Shown: positions 6,975-16,605, counted from the stretch's first letter. The stretch: DNA of 64,000 bases from JAFGDI01 sp963662515 (GCA_963662515.1 OY759675.1:1240001-1304000); one strand, 5' to 3'. Numbers and translations are program-made. The notes: a model not told the origin generated them from the letters alone.

Positions 6975-9900
6975 ATGAGGAAAAGTTCTTTTATAGCTGC
7001 TGCTGTGTTATTGTTCTGTGGTATCTGGTGTCATCTGGTCAGGGCTGAGCTTATCACTGACGATTTTGAGCTGGGCGATTTTGCCGGGATCGGCTGGGTC
7101 ACTTCCGGCGACAGTGGCTGGTTTGTTGACGATCAGATCATCTATAGCGGCTCCTATGCCGCCCGTTCGGGTATATTGCAGGCCGGTGAGCAGTCGATCC
7201 TGGAAATTACCATCGAAACCGGCCGGATCCGTTTTTATGCTACCGGTTCGGGCTGGTCGGGCGACAGTCTGAGGTTTTATATCGATGATGTCGAATATCT
7301 CGGCAAAAATGGTTATGGCGATACCTGGTACGGTGAGATAGAGCATATAATCCCTTACGGCACGCATACATTTAAATGGGTCTGCTATCGCGGCAACAGC
7401 TGGACAGTTGACACTTACTATACCATAGATAATATCCGCTTTGGCGTTGATCTGCCCGGCGATGGTACGGTGAGTTCTCCTTATCTGATCAGCGACCGTC
7501 AGCAGCTCAATAATATTGGAAGCGATTTCATGTATTTTCGTGATAAGCATTTCAGGCTTACAGAGGATATTGATATGACCGGCTGCGGCCTGATAAATGA
7601 AAATGATCCGGAAATCACAGAGCCGTTCAATCAGATCGGCGAATCATCAAATAATAAGTTCAGAGGTTCATTTGATGGTGCTGGCCATAAGCTCAGCAAT
7701 CTGAAACTGCATTTTAATGCCTCCCGAAACTCATATCTGGGTTTATTTGGCTTTATCGGCCCTGAAGGGAAGGTGTCAAACCTTAATATAGAAGGTCTGG
7801 ATATTGATGGCGGCTATTATCTGGGCGGTATTGCTGTTTCCAATGAAGGCTTAATAGAACGCTGTCATGTTGATGGGCAGATAAAGTCTTATCGTCAGTA
7901 TGGCAATTCTGCCGGTGGCATAGCCGCTGGAAATAGCGGTAAGATAATTGCCTGTACTGCGGCGGTTAATATAGATTCGGCCTATGGCCCGGTCGGCGGC
8001 ATCAGTGCTGTCAATAACGGCGATATCAGAAGCTGTTCCAGTTATGGCACTATCTATTCTTATACCGGCGGTGTAAGCGGTATAGCCAGTAATAGCCGGG
8101 GCCTGATCCTGAGCTGTTTTGCCGGTGGTCGTTTGTCCGGCTCGCGTGCTATCGGCGGCATATCCTCGGTTAATGCCAATGCCGCTATTGTCAATTGCGG
8201 CTCTTCCTGTCATATTCGTGCCGATAATACTGCTGGTGGTATTGCAGGTCAGAATAATCATGGTATTATAATCCGCAGCGAAACCAGCGGCGATATTGCG
8301 GTAACCTATGGTCAGGCCGGGGGAATCGCCGGCGTAAACGAAAATAACAGCGTTATCTACGGCTGTCGTAATCATGCCGATGTTCTTTCCCTTATTGATG
8401 TGGTTAATAATGATTACAATAACGGTACAACCAGAACAAGCGGCGGCTATGCTATGGGCGGACTGGTCGGTATGAACCGAAGTCTGATAAAGATGTGCTC
8501 CTCTGATGCGATCGTAGCAGCGGGCAGTTATACCTACGGCCTGGCCTATAATCTGAACACAACTACCGAGATGTGTTTCTATAAGTATCGGGACGATGCT
8601 CCGCAGCTGTCTGATACCAGCCGGCGGCTGAGTGCTGAAGCCTTTGCCGATCCGGTTACTTTTATTGAGGCCGGCTGGGACTTCCACAATTTCTGGGCTA
8701 TGCATACAGATGAAGAGGGCGGGTATCCGGGCTTTAGTGCTGGACATAATCTCGTTCAGCTTGGCCGGCACATGGCTGATATTGACCGAAATGGTGTGGT
8801 TGACATTCAGGATCTGACCGAAATGCTGGGTTCTTTCCTGCTGATTTCCAGTAATAATGATTTCAATTTTATGGCAGATTTCAATTTTGATGGCAAGCTC
8901 GATCTGGCTGATTATGCGGTTCTGGCCCGCTGGTGGCTTATTGAGGATCCATCTTACCAGCCTGAGCTCAGGGCAGGAGTGTTTTCCTGTTCAGCAGAGA
9001 TCGGCTCTGACAATACGATCAATGTGAATTATGCCGATAAGCTGCGGTTTGATTTTACTGTCAGTAATATTGGTCTGGCCGCTGCGGTAATTGATCCGGC
9101 TGAGCCATTGACCTGTTATCTGTTACTCACGGATGATCCTGCTGCCGATTTCAATGATCTGTCTCAGGTTACGGTTTTGGACCAGAGCGAGCTGAGTGGT
9201 ACTATTGAGGTGAATGGATCACAGATGGCAACACTTGCCAGTGATGCGATCTGGGGGCAGGGGGAATATTATCTTTGCCTGAGATTCGTTTCAGAGCAGG
9301 ATGGCTTTGATTATAATAATCAGGTTGGCCCGTTTTGCGTTACGGTTGGTTCCGGCGTAGCAGATATTCAGTGGGTTTATATTGAAAACGATGGCGGCGG
9401 CAGGGTTAATTTTGATGATGAACCGGTTTCTTTTACCGGCTATGTAAGTAAATATGAAGTGACTTATGCCCAATATGTAAAGTATCTCAATGAAGCCCTG
9501 AACGATGGTGCCATAAGTGTTGATGAAGATGGCCTGGTATATGACCAGACCGGCAGCTATAATTTTGGTGTGAAACTTACCATAGTTAACAGCTCATGGA
9601 TCGGGCCGGTAGTTTATGCCGATGGCGTTTTTTCTCTGGAGCCAGTTGCCGGTACCGATATTTCGACTCACCCGGTTGTCAATATCAGCTGGTATGGTGC
9701 TATGGCCTTTTGCGAATATTATGGATATGATCTGCCGGATAAATGGCAGTGGGAAATTGTCGCCAGCCCTGACAGCAGTTTCGTATATGGCTTTGGCAGT
9801 GGGCCCTGTACTGTTGAGCTGGCCAACTGCGATGAGTATAATCCGCTTATGCTGCAATCAGAAATTCTGACAACGCCAGTGGGTTATTATGGCCTTTGCG

Positions 9901-10121
9901 GCTATGGTCTGGCAGACATAAGCGGTAATGTCAGTGAATGGACTTCGACCCGCTATCGCGAAGAGTTTGGCGGCAACAGCAACTATGCTGTAGTTAAAGG
10001 CGGAAGCTACCACAGCCCTGTAGAGAGCAGTGCATTAAAGGTAGATACCAATGGTCAGGCCAGAATGGACGGCTTTATATTCAGTGATATTGGTTTCAGA
10101 GTGGTTAAACATATCAACTGA
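6975..10121 (+). CDS. Secreted GLUG-repeat, dockerin-like and FGE-fold protein
   Basis: Exported protein of 1048 residues. The ATG at 6975 is chosen over an upstream GTG because GGTGGAG sits seven bases before it and a clear signal peptide (MRKSSFIAAAVLLF, cut after VRA) follows. Residues 25-155 look like a jelly-roll domain, about 160-530 carry many GLUG-type repeats (GGIAGVNENN, GGLVGMNRS), about 600-650 hold two EF-hand motifs of dockerin type (DIDRNGVVDIQDL, DFNFDGKLDLADY), then a CARDB-like beta domain, and about 795-1048 a formylglycine-generating-enzyme-fold domain (VTYAQYVKYLNE, NVSEW, GGSYHS, GFRVV). The FGE region lacks C-terminal catalytic cysteines, so a binding role is more likely than sulfatase activation. 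Surface display or assembly through the dockerin is inferred. Confidence 0.85.
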   Translation: MRKSSFIAAAVLLFCGIWCHLVRAELITDDFELGDFAGIGWVTSGDSGWFVDDQIIYSGSYAARSGILQAGEQSILEITIETGRIRFYATGSGWSGDSLRFYIDDVEYLGKNGYGDTWYGEIEHIIPYGTHTFKWVCYRGNSWTVDTYYTIDNIRFGVDLPGDGTVSSPYLISDRQQLNNIGSDFMYFRDKHFRLTEDIDMTGCGLINENDPEITEPFNQIGESSNNKFRGSFDGAGHKLSNLKLHFNASRNSYLGLFGFIGPEGKVSNLNIEGLDIDGGYYLGGIAVSNEGLIERCHVDGQIKSYRQYGNSAGGIAAGNSGKIIACTAAVNIDSAYGPVGGISAVNNGDIRSCSSYGTIYSYTGGVSGIASNSRGLILSCFAGGRLSGSRAIGGISSVNANAAIVNCGSSCHIRADNTAGGIAGQNNHGIIIRSETSGDIAVTYGQAGGIAGVNENNSVIYGCRNHADVLSLIDVVNNDYNNGTTRTSGGYAMGGLVGMNRSLIKMCSSDAIVAAGSYTYGLAYNLNTTTEMCFYKYRDDAPQLSDTSRRLSAEAFADPVTFIEAGWDFHNFWAMHTDEEGGYPGFSAGHNLVQLGRHMADIDRNGVVDIQDLTEMLGSFLLISSNNDFNFMADFNFDGKLDLADYAVLARWWLIEDPSYQPELRAGVFSCSAEIGSDNTINVNYADKLRFDFTVSNIGLAAAVIDPAEPLTCYLLLTDDPAADFNDLSQVTVLDQSELSGTIEVNGSQMATLASDAIWGQGEYYLCLRFVSEQDGFDYNNQVGPFCVTVGSGVADIQWVYIENDGGGRVNFDDEPVSFTGYVSKYEVTYAQYVKYLNEALNDGAISVDEDGLVYDQTGSYNFGVKLTIVNSSWIGPVVYADGVFSLEPVAGTDISTHPVVNISWYGAMAFCEYYGYDLPDKWQWEIVASPDSSFVYGFGSGPCTVELANCDEYNPLMLQSEILTTPVGYYGLCGYGLADISGNVSEWTSTRYREEFGGNSNYAVVKGGSYHSPVESSALKVDTNGQARMDGFIFSDIGFRVVKHIN

Positions 10122-10558
10122 TCTGTAAAGAGTATAATGGTCTGCTCCGACCAAAACTAAAAAAGGTAACCGTTCATACCGTTACAGTAATAAGATATGA
10201 GGAGGAAGTAATAAGATATAAGATATAAGTTGATAAGTTCCGGATTCTCGCTTCGCTCGAGACCTTTTAAACTTGGCTTCGCAACTTATTAACTTCAACC
10301 GGAAATTTATAAACAAAAGGCGGTATTGAGACTAATCTCTCAATGCCGCCTTTGTCTGTTTGTCGCTCCGCTTTAAACCAGCCGTTCGCCTCAAGGCGAA
10401 CCCCGGAGCCCCGAAGCCAGTTCGGGATTTCGGATTACCTCAACTTATCAACTTATCAACTTATATCTTATATCTTATTTCTTATTTCTTATTACTTATT
10501 ACTAAACAATTTATTTCACAGTTAACTCTGCTATCAATGTTAGCACTGTGAACAGTTA
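10122..10558. repeat. Intergenic long-hairpin element F and flanking module
   Basis: Left to right: a GTAACCGTTCATACCGTTAC near-palindrome (10166-10185); the left arm of AAGATATAAG type ending TTGATAAGTTCCGG; tip hairpin TTCTCGCTTCGCTCGAGA; the 16-bp stem at 10319-10356; tip hairpin TTCGCCTCAAGGCGAA; and a long right arm of CTTATCAACTTATATC units. A last module (about 10501-10558, CTAAACAATTTATTTCACAG) recurs in reverse orientation at 18346-18395 beside element G. The element separates the GLUG protein from a convergent phosphoesterase gene. No gene is seen. Confidence 0.75.
10319..10356. terminator. Terminator-like hairpin inside element F
   Basis: AAAGGCGGTATTGAGA and TCTCAATGCCGCCTTT pair with one G-T wobble; this is the counterpart of the hairpin at 3763-3800. 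It lies between two convergent genes, which fits shared termination, although no long T run follows. Confidence 0.5.
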
Positions 10559-11650
10559 CTATTTGGTTAATTTCAGCTCAAACTGCATGTCGCTGCCGGT
10601 CCTGGCGGCCAGTTCTTTATCTTGAGCTGTTCTTGCCAGATAGGGCGAATAGGTCTTAACGGTAACAGTATCGCCATCAGGTGAGAAGTGCAGTAATCGT
10701 ATCCAGCCTTCGCCGCCTTTGGCAGCCCACTGGGCATTAAAGAGCATCTGATGGACAACATTGCCGTTTTCGTAAGTATCTTTGCGGTAACCGGTCGCCA
10801 GAGCATCCCAGATGGCCTCCACCTCGCCGACATTGTCTCCGGTTTTTTTATAGGCTTTATAATGTCCGTTAAAGGTCATTTCAAAATTGGGATATTTTGA
10901 TACCAGCTTACTCCAGATCGTATCGCCGCAGTTCACAGAGCCGACTTTGCTTATGCCGTAGCCATAAGGACTGTTTTTGGTCTTACGGTTCGTATGTAAG
11001 GCCAGGCCATCTTCTGTGAACAGAGTTGATTCCTGGTCGATGAAGTCATGTGTTACCAGAATGAATTTTTCGTTTTTATGTTGGGCCGCAGTCAGGTCAG
11101 CCCAGTCTAATACTTCATCACGCGGTCCGAATTCCAGGGCAAAGATTATGTATTCCTTGCTACGATATTGGAATTTATACCAGGTGTTCTCTAATCTTCC
11201 CTCTTCAAAACAGCCGCCGAATATCTTCTGGTTCAGGGGATTATCAGTTATTTTGAAGTAGTCATTAAGCATAGTATTGCGATTAGTGGAATTGTCGTGC
11301 AGGTCATGATTGCCTACTGTTATCACATAGGGCAGTTTGCCATCAAGTACGCTGAGGCTGGTTTTGGCCCGCTCCCATTGAGTAGTATTGTCTTTATCAA
11401 CAATATCGCCGACATGCAATACAAGCTGGAGATCGAGAGCTTCTTTATTATCGACCAGCCATTGGGTTATTTCGGTGAAGATATGGCAATCTTTATCACT
11501 TCTCACATAATATTGCGTATCAGGTATTACCGCAATAGTCCATGAGCCCTGGGGTAATGGTTGCTGCTGAGCTGTTAAAGCCGGGCTGTATATAGTGATT
11601 GAGATTGCAATAAGCCAAAAAGTCTGAAAGATTCTCTTAAATGATATCAT
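10559..11650 (-). CDS. Secreted calcineurin-like metallophosphoesterase
   Basis: Exported protein of 363 residues with a signal peptide (MISFKRIFQTFWLIAISITI, ending near ALTA-Q). The metallophosphoesterase signature is complete: PDTQ around D44, GDIVD at 81-85, GNHD at 113-116, then a THDF and an NGHYK segment for the last histidines. The active site would bind two metals and hydrolyse a phosphoester; the substrate cannot be told. The gene is divergent from the GH2 enzyme upstream and ends against repeat element F. Confidence 0.86.
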   Translation of the reverse strand: MISFKRIFQTFWLIAISITIYSPALTAQQQPLPQGSWTIAVIPDTQYYVRSDKDCHIFTEITQWLVDNKEALDLQLVLHVGDIVDKDNTTQWERAKTSLSVLDGKLPYVITVGNHDLHDNSTNRNTMLNDYFKITDNPLNQKIFGGCFEEGRLENTWYKFQYRSKEYIIFALEFGPRDEVLDWADLTAAQHKNEKFILVTHDFIDQESTLFTEDGLALHTNRKTKNSPYGYGISKVGSVNCGDTIWSKLVSKYPNFEMTFNGHYKAYKKTGDNVGEVEAIWDALATGYRKDTYENGNVVHQMLFNAQWAAKGGEGWIRLLHFSPDGDTVTVKTYSPYLARTAQDKELAARTGSDMQFELKLTK

Positions 11651-11990
11651 TTTATTCCTTTATGCATTTGTGGTGGAACTGACACAAGTGCCAATTTGAA
11701 AATAGTTTATGAAATAAACCTGCTATAATGCCGCAATGTCCTGAGTGGCTGCGATCTCTTTATTTTGCGGATTATCTCTATTTTACCACTCTTAAACTGG
11801 TTATTTGCCAGTTTTCATTGGTTATATGAGATTATATTAGTGCAAAGTTACCGGGAAGTAAAGTATTACTATTTTCAAATTGGGCTGACATTATATCCAT
11901 AATTTAGTATTATAAAGGTATGTTGTCTTTTGCTTTTGTGCGGACAGATAGTTGGTATTTGTATCGAAAAATGTCTGAAAGTGAGATATT
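11651..11990. other. Divergent promoter region, AT-rich
   Basis: This 340-bp gap separates the phosphoesterase (minus) from the GH2 gene (plus) and must carry both promoters. It has none of the interspersed repeats. A candidate plus-strand promoter is listed separately. No RNA gene or small open frame is supported. Confidence 0.5.
11885..11913 (+). promoter_or_regulatory. Candidate sigma-70 promoter for the GH2 gene
   Basis: CTGACA, 17 bases, TATTAT: each hexamer matches the consensus at five of six positions. It lies about 78 bases before the start codon. Supported only by sequence match. Confidence 0.4.
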
Positions 11991-13799
11991 ATGAAGAAGT
12001 TATTTGTTCTGTTCTTATTTTGTTTAACATCTCTGGCAGCAGCTCAGAGTGTATCGCCGATAATGGAAAATGTTAAAGGTCGCGAGCATACCTCACTGGC
12101 CGGCAGTTGGAATTACATTGTCGATATTTACGAGGTAGGCTTTTATAACTATCGCTGGCAGGAAGAACGCAATGGCTTTGGCAAAGATGCTAAACAGGCA
12201 AATAAGAGCCAGCTAATTGAATACAGCTTCGATGATTCGCCTTTGATGTTCGTGCCCGGCGACTGGCATAGTCAGGAAGAAAAGCTGTTCTATTATGAGG
12301 GAACTGTCTGGTTCAAACGCGGGTTTGATTATCAGCTCAAGCCAGGCAATCGGCTGTTCGTTTATTTTGGTGCGGCCAATTATGAGGCGATTACCTATCT
12401 TAACGGTAAAAAACTGGGCCGTCATGAAGGCGGCTTTACCCCGTTCCAGTATGAGATAACTGATCTGGTAAAGGAAACCGGCAATTCTCTTGTAGTCAAG
12501 GTTGATAATAAACGCAAACCTGATGGAGTGCCGGGGCTGAATACAGATTGGTTCAATTTTGGCGGTATTACCCGTGATGTGCTGCTGGTGGAAGTGCCGG
12601 GCTCATTTATCAGTGATTATAAATTCCAGCTCAAAAAAGACAGTATGGATACAATAGCCGGCTTCGTGCAGCTTGATGGTCCGGCCAAAGAGCAGGAAGT
12701 GATGATTACTGTTGCTGATGCCAATATCTCTCAGAAAGTTAAAACTGATGCCAGCGGCTATGCTGCTTTTGAATTATCTGCAGGTGGTATAGCTCTCTGG
12801 TCGCCTGAAAAGCCTGTATTGCATGATGTGGTCTTTAGCAGCAGTACAGATAAAGTATCTGATCGTATCGGCTTGCGTTGTATTCAGGTCAGAGGTGATG
12901 AGATATTACTCAACGGCAAGAGCATATTTATGCGGGGTGTATGTATTCATGAGCAGGCACCATTTCACGATGGCCGGGCGACGAGTCCTGAGCAGGCATA
13001 TACCAAGCTGAAATGGGCCAAAGAGATGAACTGCAATTTTGTGCGGCTGGCACATTATCCGCATAATGAGCATACGGTAAGACTGGCTGATGAGCTGGGT
13101 CTGCTGGTCTGGGCTGAGAATCCGGTTTACTGGACAATAAACTGGTCTAACACTGATACCTATAAACTGGCACAGAAGCAGCTTACTGAGATGATCTGCC
13201 GCGATAAGAATCGCGCTGCGGTGGTTATCTGGTCAATGTCCAATGAGACCCCGGTAACTGAGGCCCGGCTGAAATTTCAGATAGGCCTGGCTACCACTGC
13301 CCGCGAGCTGGATAATACCCGGCTCATATCTTCAGCTCTGGAAAAGCATTACGAAGGCGATAAGACTGTGGTTATCCAGGACCCGTTTGGCGATCATCTC
13401 GATGTTATTGGCGTGAATGAGTATATCGGCTGGTATGATGGCAGAGCTACAAAGGCCGATGGCGTAAGTTGGAAAATGGCCTATAATAAGCCGCTGATAA
13501 TGAGTGAATTCGGGGCCGGATGCAAATATGGCTACCATGGTGATAAGGACACTATCTGGACAGAGGAATTCCAGGAAGACATATTTATTCATACCATTGG
13601 TATGTTCAAACGCATACCGTTCCTGCGGGGTACGAGCCCGTGGATTTTAACTGATTTCCAATCGCCGCGCCGTTTACTGCCCGGCATACAAGATGGCTGG
13701 AATCGCAAAGGACTTATTTCCGATAAAGGACAGAAGAAAAAAGCCTTCTATATTATGCAGGGATTTTATGCCGAGAAACAGGCTCAGGCGGGGAAATAA
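11991..13799 (+). CDS. Exported GH2 glycoside hydrolase, beta-glucuronidase-like
   Basis: Family GH2 enzyme of 602 residues with a signal peptide (LFVLFLFCLTSLAAA-QS). An N-terminal sugar-binding sandwich (about 30-210, with LAGSWNY and YEGTVWFKR), an immunoglobulin-like domain (about 210-300) and a TIM barrel (about 300-595) follow in the usual order. The general acid/base is E419 in WSMSNET and the nucleophile is E506 in MSEFGAG. Overall pattern and length resemble beta-glucuronidases, but galactosidase or another exo-activity is possible. It would act in the periplasm or outside, releasing a non-reducing-end sugar. Start ATG follows GTGAGATATT. Confidence 0.88.
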   Translation: MKKLFVLFLFCLTSLAAAQSVSPIMENVKGREHTSLAGSWNYIVDIYEVGFYNYRWQEERNGFGKDAKQANKSQLIEYSFDDSPLMFVPGDWHSQEEKLFYYEGTVWFKRGFDYQLKPGNRLFVYFGAANYEAITYLNGKKLGRHEGGFTPFQYEITDLVKETGNSLVVKVDNKRKPDGVPGLNTDWFNFGGITRDVLLVEVPGSFISDYKFQLKKDSMDTIAGFVQLDGPAKEQEVMITVADANISQKVKTDASGYAAFELSAGGIALWSPEKPVLHDVVFSSSTDKVSDRIGLRCIQVRGDEILLNGKSIFMRGVCIHEQAPFHDGRATSPEQAYTKLKWAKEMNCNFVRLAHYPHNEHTVRLADELGLLVWAENPVYWTINWSNTDTYKLAQKQLTEMICRDKNRAAVVIWSMSNETPVTEARLKFQIGLATTARELDNTRLISSALEKHYEGDKTVVIQDPFGDHLDVIGVNEYIGWYDGRATKADGVSWKMAYNKPLIMSEFGAGCKYGYHGDKDTIWTEEFQEDIFIHTIGMFKRIPFLRGTSPWILTDFQSPRRLLPGIQDGWNRKGLISDKGQKKKAFYIMQGFYAEKQAQAGK

Positions 13800-14162
13800 C
13801 CGGTTCTGATATTATATGCCCGCTTATTTTATGAAAGAGCGGAAAGTTCATAAAGCAAAAAGACACCGTCAAATCGTTATTGACGGTGCCTTTTGTTATT
13901 AACCTGGGATCGAGTCCCATTCAGATATATACAGGATCTACTCTCTCTCCTATTTTGCCTGGTTGGATAACTCTCTCCTGTTAAGCAGGTTTTGTGAGCT
14001 TTGCTTTGGTATTATTTCTGACTTTAAGATCGTTCTTACTCAGAATAAAGCCTGTTTTTAATTATGTTTTTTGTTTTTATATAAATCTCAGGTTATTCTG
14101 TAGTATTTATCTTATCATCATTTTAACAATACCTGTATTTTTGTAATTTATTGAGTCTAAGA
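13800..14162. other. Gap with a terminator and no gene
   Basis: Lies between the GH2 gene and the convergent small Cys-rich gene. Apart from the hairpin at 13860-13894 it is AT-rich unique sequence with no supported gene. Confidence 0.5.
13857..13896 (+). terminator. Intrinsic terminator after the GH2 gene
   Basis: CACCGTCAA and TTGACGGTG form a nine-bp stem around ATCGTTA, followed by CCTTTTGTT. Placed 60 bases after the GH2 stop and preceded by an A run, so it could work in both directions. Confidence 0.65.
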
Positions 14163-14411
14163 TCAGGCAGGCTTTTTATCACCTGTTTTATCCTTACATT
14201 TTTCTCCACAAGCTAGCACCTGCTGGCTTTCGATCATGCATTTCTCATTGGCTTTGTCAGATTTCTCTGTTGGACATTTACAGCAGCATTTCACTTCATC
14301 TCCGCAGCCTGAAGGCTGCTGTGTATCAGACTTACTGCTCGCTGCTGTAGCCATCATGCCCAGGGCCATTACTGCAACTGCCGCGATCGAATATTTATAT
14401 ATGCTTTTCAT
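14163..14411 (-). CDS. Small exported cysteine-rich protein
   Basis: Not recognised as a known family. The 82-residue product has a signal peptide (KYSIAAVAVMALGMMATA-A) and a mature part of about 58 residues with eight cysteines: a CGDEVKCCCKC cluster, then single C residues in EKCMIE and LACGEKCK, amid many lysines and aspartates. This pattern suggests metal binding or a disulfide-rich peptide in the periplasm; neither is shown. Monocistronic, with GGAGATGTAAAA just before the start. The adjacent porin gene is divergent. Confidence 0.6.
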   Translation of the reverse strand: MKSIYKYSIAAVAVMALGMMATAASSKSDTQQPSGCGDEVKCCCKCPTEKSDKANEKCMIESQQVLACGEKCKDKTGDKKPA

Positions 14412-15091
14412 TTTTACATCTCCGTTTGTAAGTATGTTATTATTTAACTTTTCTCAGCTCTTTTCTCTTTTCCTTTCTGTATTGGTATAGTCAGGCATAG
14501 TTAGAGAAGTCTAATTTATTTTTGTATATTTTTCTTAAAAAGTTATAATTTCTTTATTTATATGGTCTTATGTTGTGTGTGATATTTGCCTCAATTGTTG
14601 TATTTAATAAATTTTCTCTGAATTAACATTACGGGCTTTGAATTTTTCCTCAATTACGGGTATTATATTGGCCTTGAGCTGAGCTGTTTTGTGCTTATAT
14701 GAGATTTTGGCTCTAACCTGAAGTAAAAACAGGTTTTAGTATTGAAATGCGGTGGTATTTCGATATGGCTGTGAAACAGTTTTAGAGTCTGTTTTTGACC
14801 TTGTCAGCTAAATTAAGTATAAATGTAACCTCTTGACATATATGGCGTAACGCCAGATAATACTGATATCAATACTGGTAACAGTCTTGATTACTGTCAG
14901 ATGAAAATTCAAGGCAATAATTAAGGTGTTAAAAGCTGGTTAGCCGATAGAGTTCTAGCAAAAACAGGTTAATGTAAATTTAACATAAATATAGTAAGAT
15001 TAGAAATGTGAATATAAGTTGCGCCGCAGGTGCAATATAACATGAAACAATTTTTTGATGTGTTTGTGCGTAAGCACAGAAAGGGTTACTT
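14412..15091. other. 680-bp regulatory gap upstream of the porin
   Basis: AT-rich unique sequence between divergent genes, free of the interspersed repeats. It holds the strong promoter and operator-like palindrome at 14833-14861; the remaining 230 bases before the porin start would be a long leader. No RNA gene could be assigned. Confidence 0.5.
14833..14861 (+). promoter_or_regulatory. Sigma-70 promoter with operator-like palindrome
   Basis: TTGACA, 17 bases, GATAAT. The spacer contains the inverted repeat TGGCG-TAA-CGCCA (14843-14855) directly against the -10 box, a site where a regulator would block or remodel polymerase. It sits about 230 bases upstream of the OprP-type porin, its likely target. 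The regulator is unknown. Confidence 0.55.
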
Positions 15092-16507
15092 ATGAAAAAG
15101 ATGATGACAATGTTCATGGCGGCATCATTGGGTTTTGCCGCAAATGCTGTAGCAGAAGATTCGCTGCAGCAGAAGGTTGATACTCTTGAGCAGGAAGTGG
15201 CCAGTCTCAAGGCTCAGATGTCTCAGCGTAATGCTGAGCTTATGGCCGAGCTGGTAAGTCGCGAGCAGACAACTCAGGCAGCTGATAGCGGTCTGACTGC
15301 CGGTTACGACAAGAACTTCTTTATCAAGAGCTCAGACGATGAGTTTCGTCTGAACATTGGCGGAAGATTGCAGTTCCGTCATACCTATAGTCAGGTTTCA
15401 CATGGTGGATATCAGAATGAAGACGGCGATAATGTGAGTACAGATGGTTCTCGCTTTGAGCTGGAACGCGGTCGCGTTATTTTCTCTGGTCACGCCATGA
15501 AGAATCTGAAGTATCAGGTTCAGTTAGATGTTGACAGCGATGGCAGTAATGCAGTAAGACTGTACAATGCCTATGCTGCCTACTCATTTATGCCCGAATT
15601 TGGCATCAAGGCTGGTTTCGATGATCTGGCCTATGGCAAGCAGAGAATTTGTAGCAGCGGCAAGTTTATGGGTATGGAACGCATGATGGTTACCAATGTT
15701 TTTGATCTTGGTCGTTCAACCGGAGTTGAGGGTTTTGGTACTCTCGATATGGGCGATGCCAAGCTGGGCTATCGCGCTGGTCTGTTCAACGGTCTCAAGG
15801 ATGATAATGATACCACTACCGCAGGCAGTGATAACAATCCTATCTTCGTTGGCCGTATTGAGCTGCCTTTAATGGGTGCAACTGCCAAGGATTTCTCTAA
15901 TGAATCAGATTTGGCCTTCCACGAGAATCCAGTTATGATGATCGGTGCCGGCTATGTTTATGCCAATGAGAGATCTGAAAATAACAACTACAGCGGTGAA
16001 GATGATAACTTTGCTGTTCTGGCTCCGACTATTGATGGTGGTTATACCAGCATATCAAGAGCTCAGGGCGAGTTCAATATGTTCAGCGCTGATGTTTCTT
16101 ACAAGTGTAACGGTTTCTCTGCTACAGTTGAAGGTTTCTACCAGTCTTCTTCTCTGACAGATGCAACTCTGGCTCAGTTAGATTCTAATGGCGATCCATT
16201 ATCAGACACTGTTGATGGCGATGAATTTGAAAACCTCGGCTGGTATGCTCAGGCTGGTCAGTTCATCATTCCGGAAAAGTTTGAGCTGTTTGCCCGTATG
16301 GGTGGTGTTGATATTGATAATGCCGGCGAAATGTATGAATATTCAGGCGGCTGGAACTATTACATCAATGGCCAGGACCTCAAGCTGACTATGGATATTA
16401 CCTATATCGATGAGCTGGTAAGCAGATCAAGCTCAGCTAACTATGATATGGGCGTATTGGGTGAGTCTCTGTTCCTGGTTCGCAGCCAGTTACAGTTCCA
16501 GTTCTAA
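15092..16507 (+). CDS. OprO/OprP-family outer-membrane porin
   Basis: Outer-membrane beta-barrel of 471 residues. A signal peptide (MKKMMTMFMAASLGFAANAVA) precedes a short coiled coil (about 23-60, LQQKVDTLEQEVASLKAQM), then the family's start FRLNIGGRLQFRHTY and the ELERGRVIFSGHAMKNLKYQ stretch. It ends in an aromatic beta strand LVRSQLQFQF, as needed for barrel assembly. Relatives take up phosphate or pyrophosphate, but the ligand here is not evident. Acidic, aspartate-rich loops are frequent. A long leader with a palindrome-bearing promoter suggests regulated expression; a terminator follows at 16568. Confidence 0.88.
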   Translation: MKKMMTMFMAASLGFAANAVAEDSLQQKVDTLEQEVASLKAQMSQRNAELMAELVSREQTTQAADSGLTAGYDKNFFIKSSDDEFRLNIGGRLQFRHTYSQVSHGGYQNEDGDNVSTDGSRFELERGRVIFSGHAMKNLKYQVQLDVDSDGSNAVRLYNAYAAYSFMPEFGIKAGFDDLAYGKQRICSSGKFMGMERMMVTNVFDLGRSTGVEGFGTLDMGDAKLGYRAGLFNGLKDDNDTTTAGSDNNPIFVGRIELPLMGATAKDFSNESDLAFHENPVMMIGAGYVYANERSENNNYSGEDDNFAVLAPTIDGGYTSISRAQGEFNMFSADVSYKCNGFSATVEGFYQSSSLTDATLAQLDSNGDPLSDTVDGDEFENLGWYAQAGQFIIPEKFELFARMGGVDIDNAGEMYEYSGGWNYYINGQDLKLTMDITYIDELVSRSSSANYDMGVLGESLFLVRSQLQFQF

Positions 16508-16567
16508 TTTGTCGTACTATTTAAGCGCATGACGATGCGTATTTAGATATGCACAAACACAGTAGCA

Positions 16568-16605
16568 GGGGGTAAATCGTGATAAACGGTTTACTCCCTT
16601 TTTTT
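16568..16605 (+). terminator. Intrinsic terminator after the porin
   Basis: GGGGGTAAA pairs with TTTACTCCC across TCGTGATAAACGG, followed by seven T. It lies about 60 bases after the porin stop. Confidence 0.8.

Noticed and set aside
7851..8771. 306-residue open frame on the minus strand
   Set aside because: Shadow of the GLUG repeats; low-complexity Ile/Thr/Gly product.
9360..10121. Active formylglycine-generating enzyme
   Set aside because: The fold pattern is present but the C-terminal catalytic cysteines are missing.
13905..13925. tRNA-like T-arm GGGATCGAGTCCC
   Set aside because: No acceptor, D or anticodon arm can be folded around it, and the loop lacks the TTC start.
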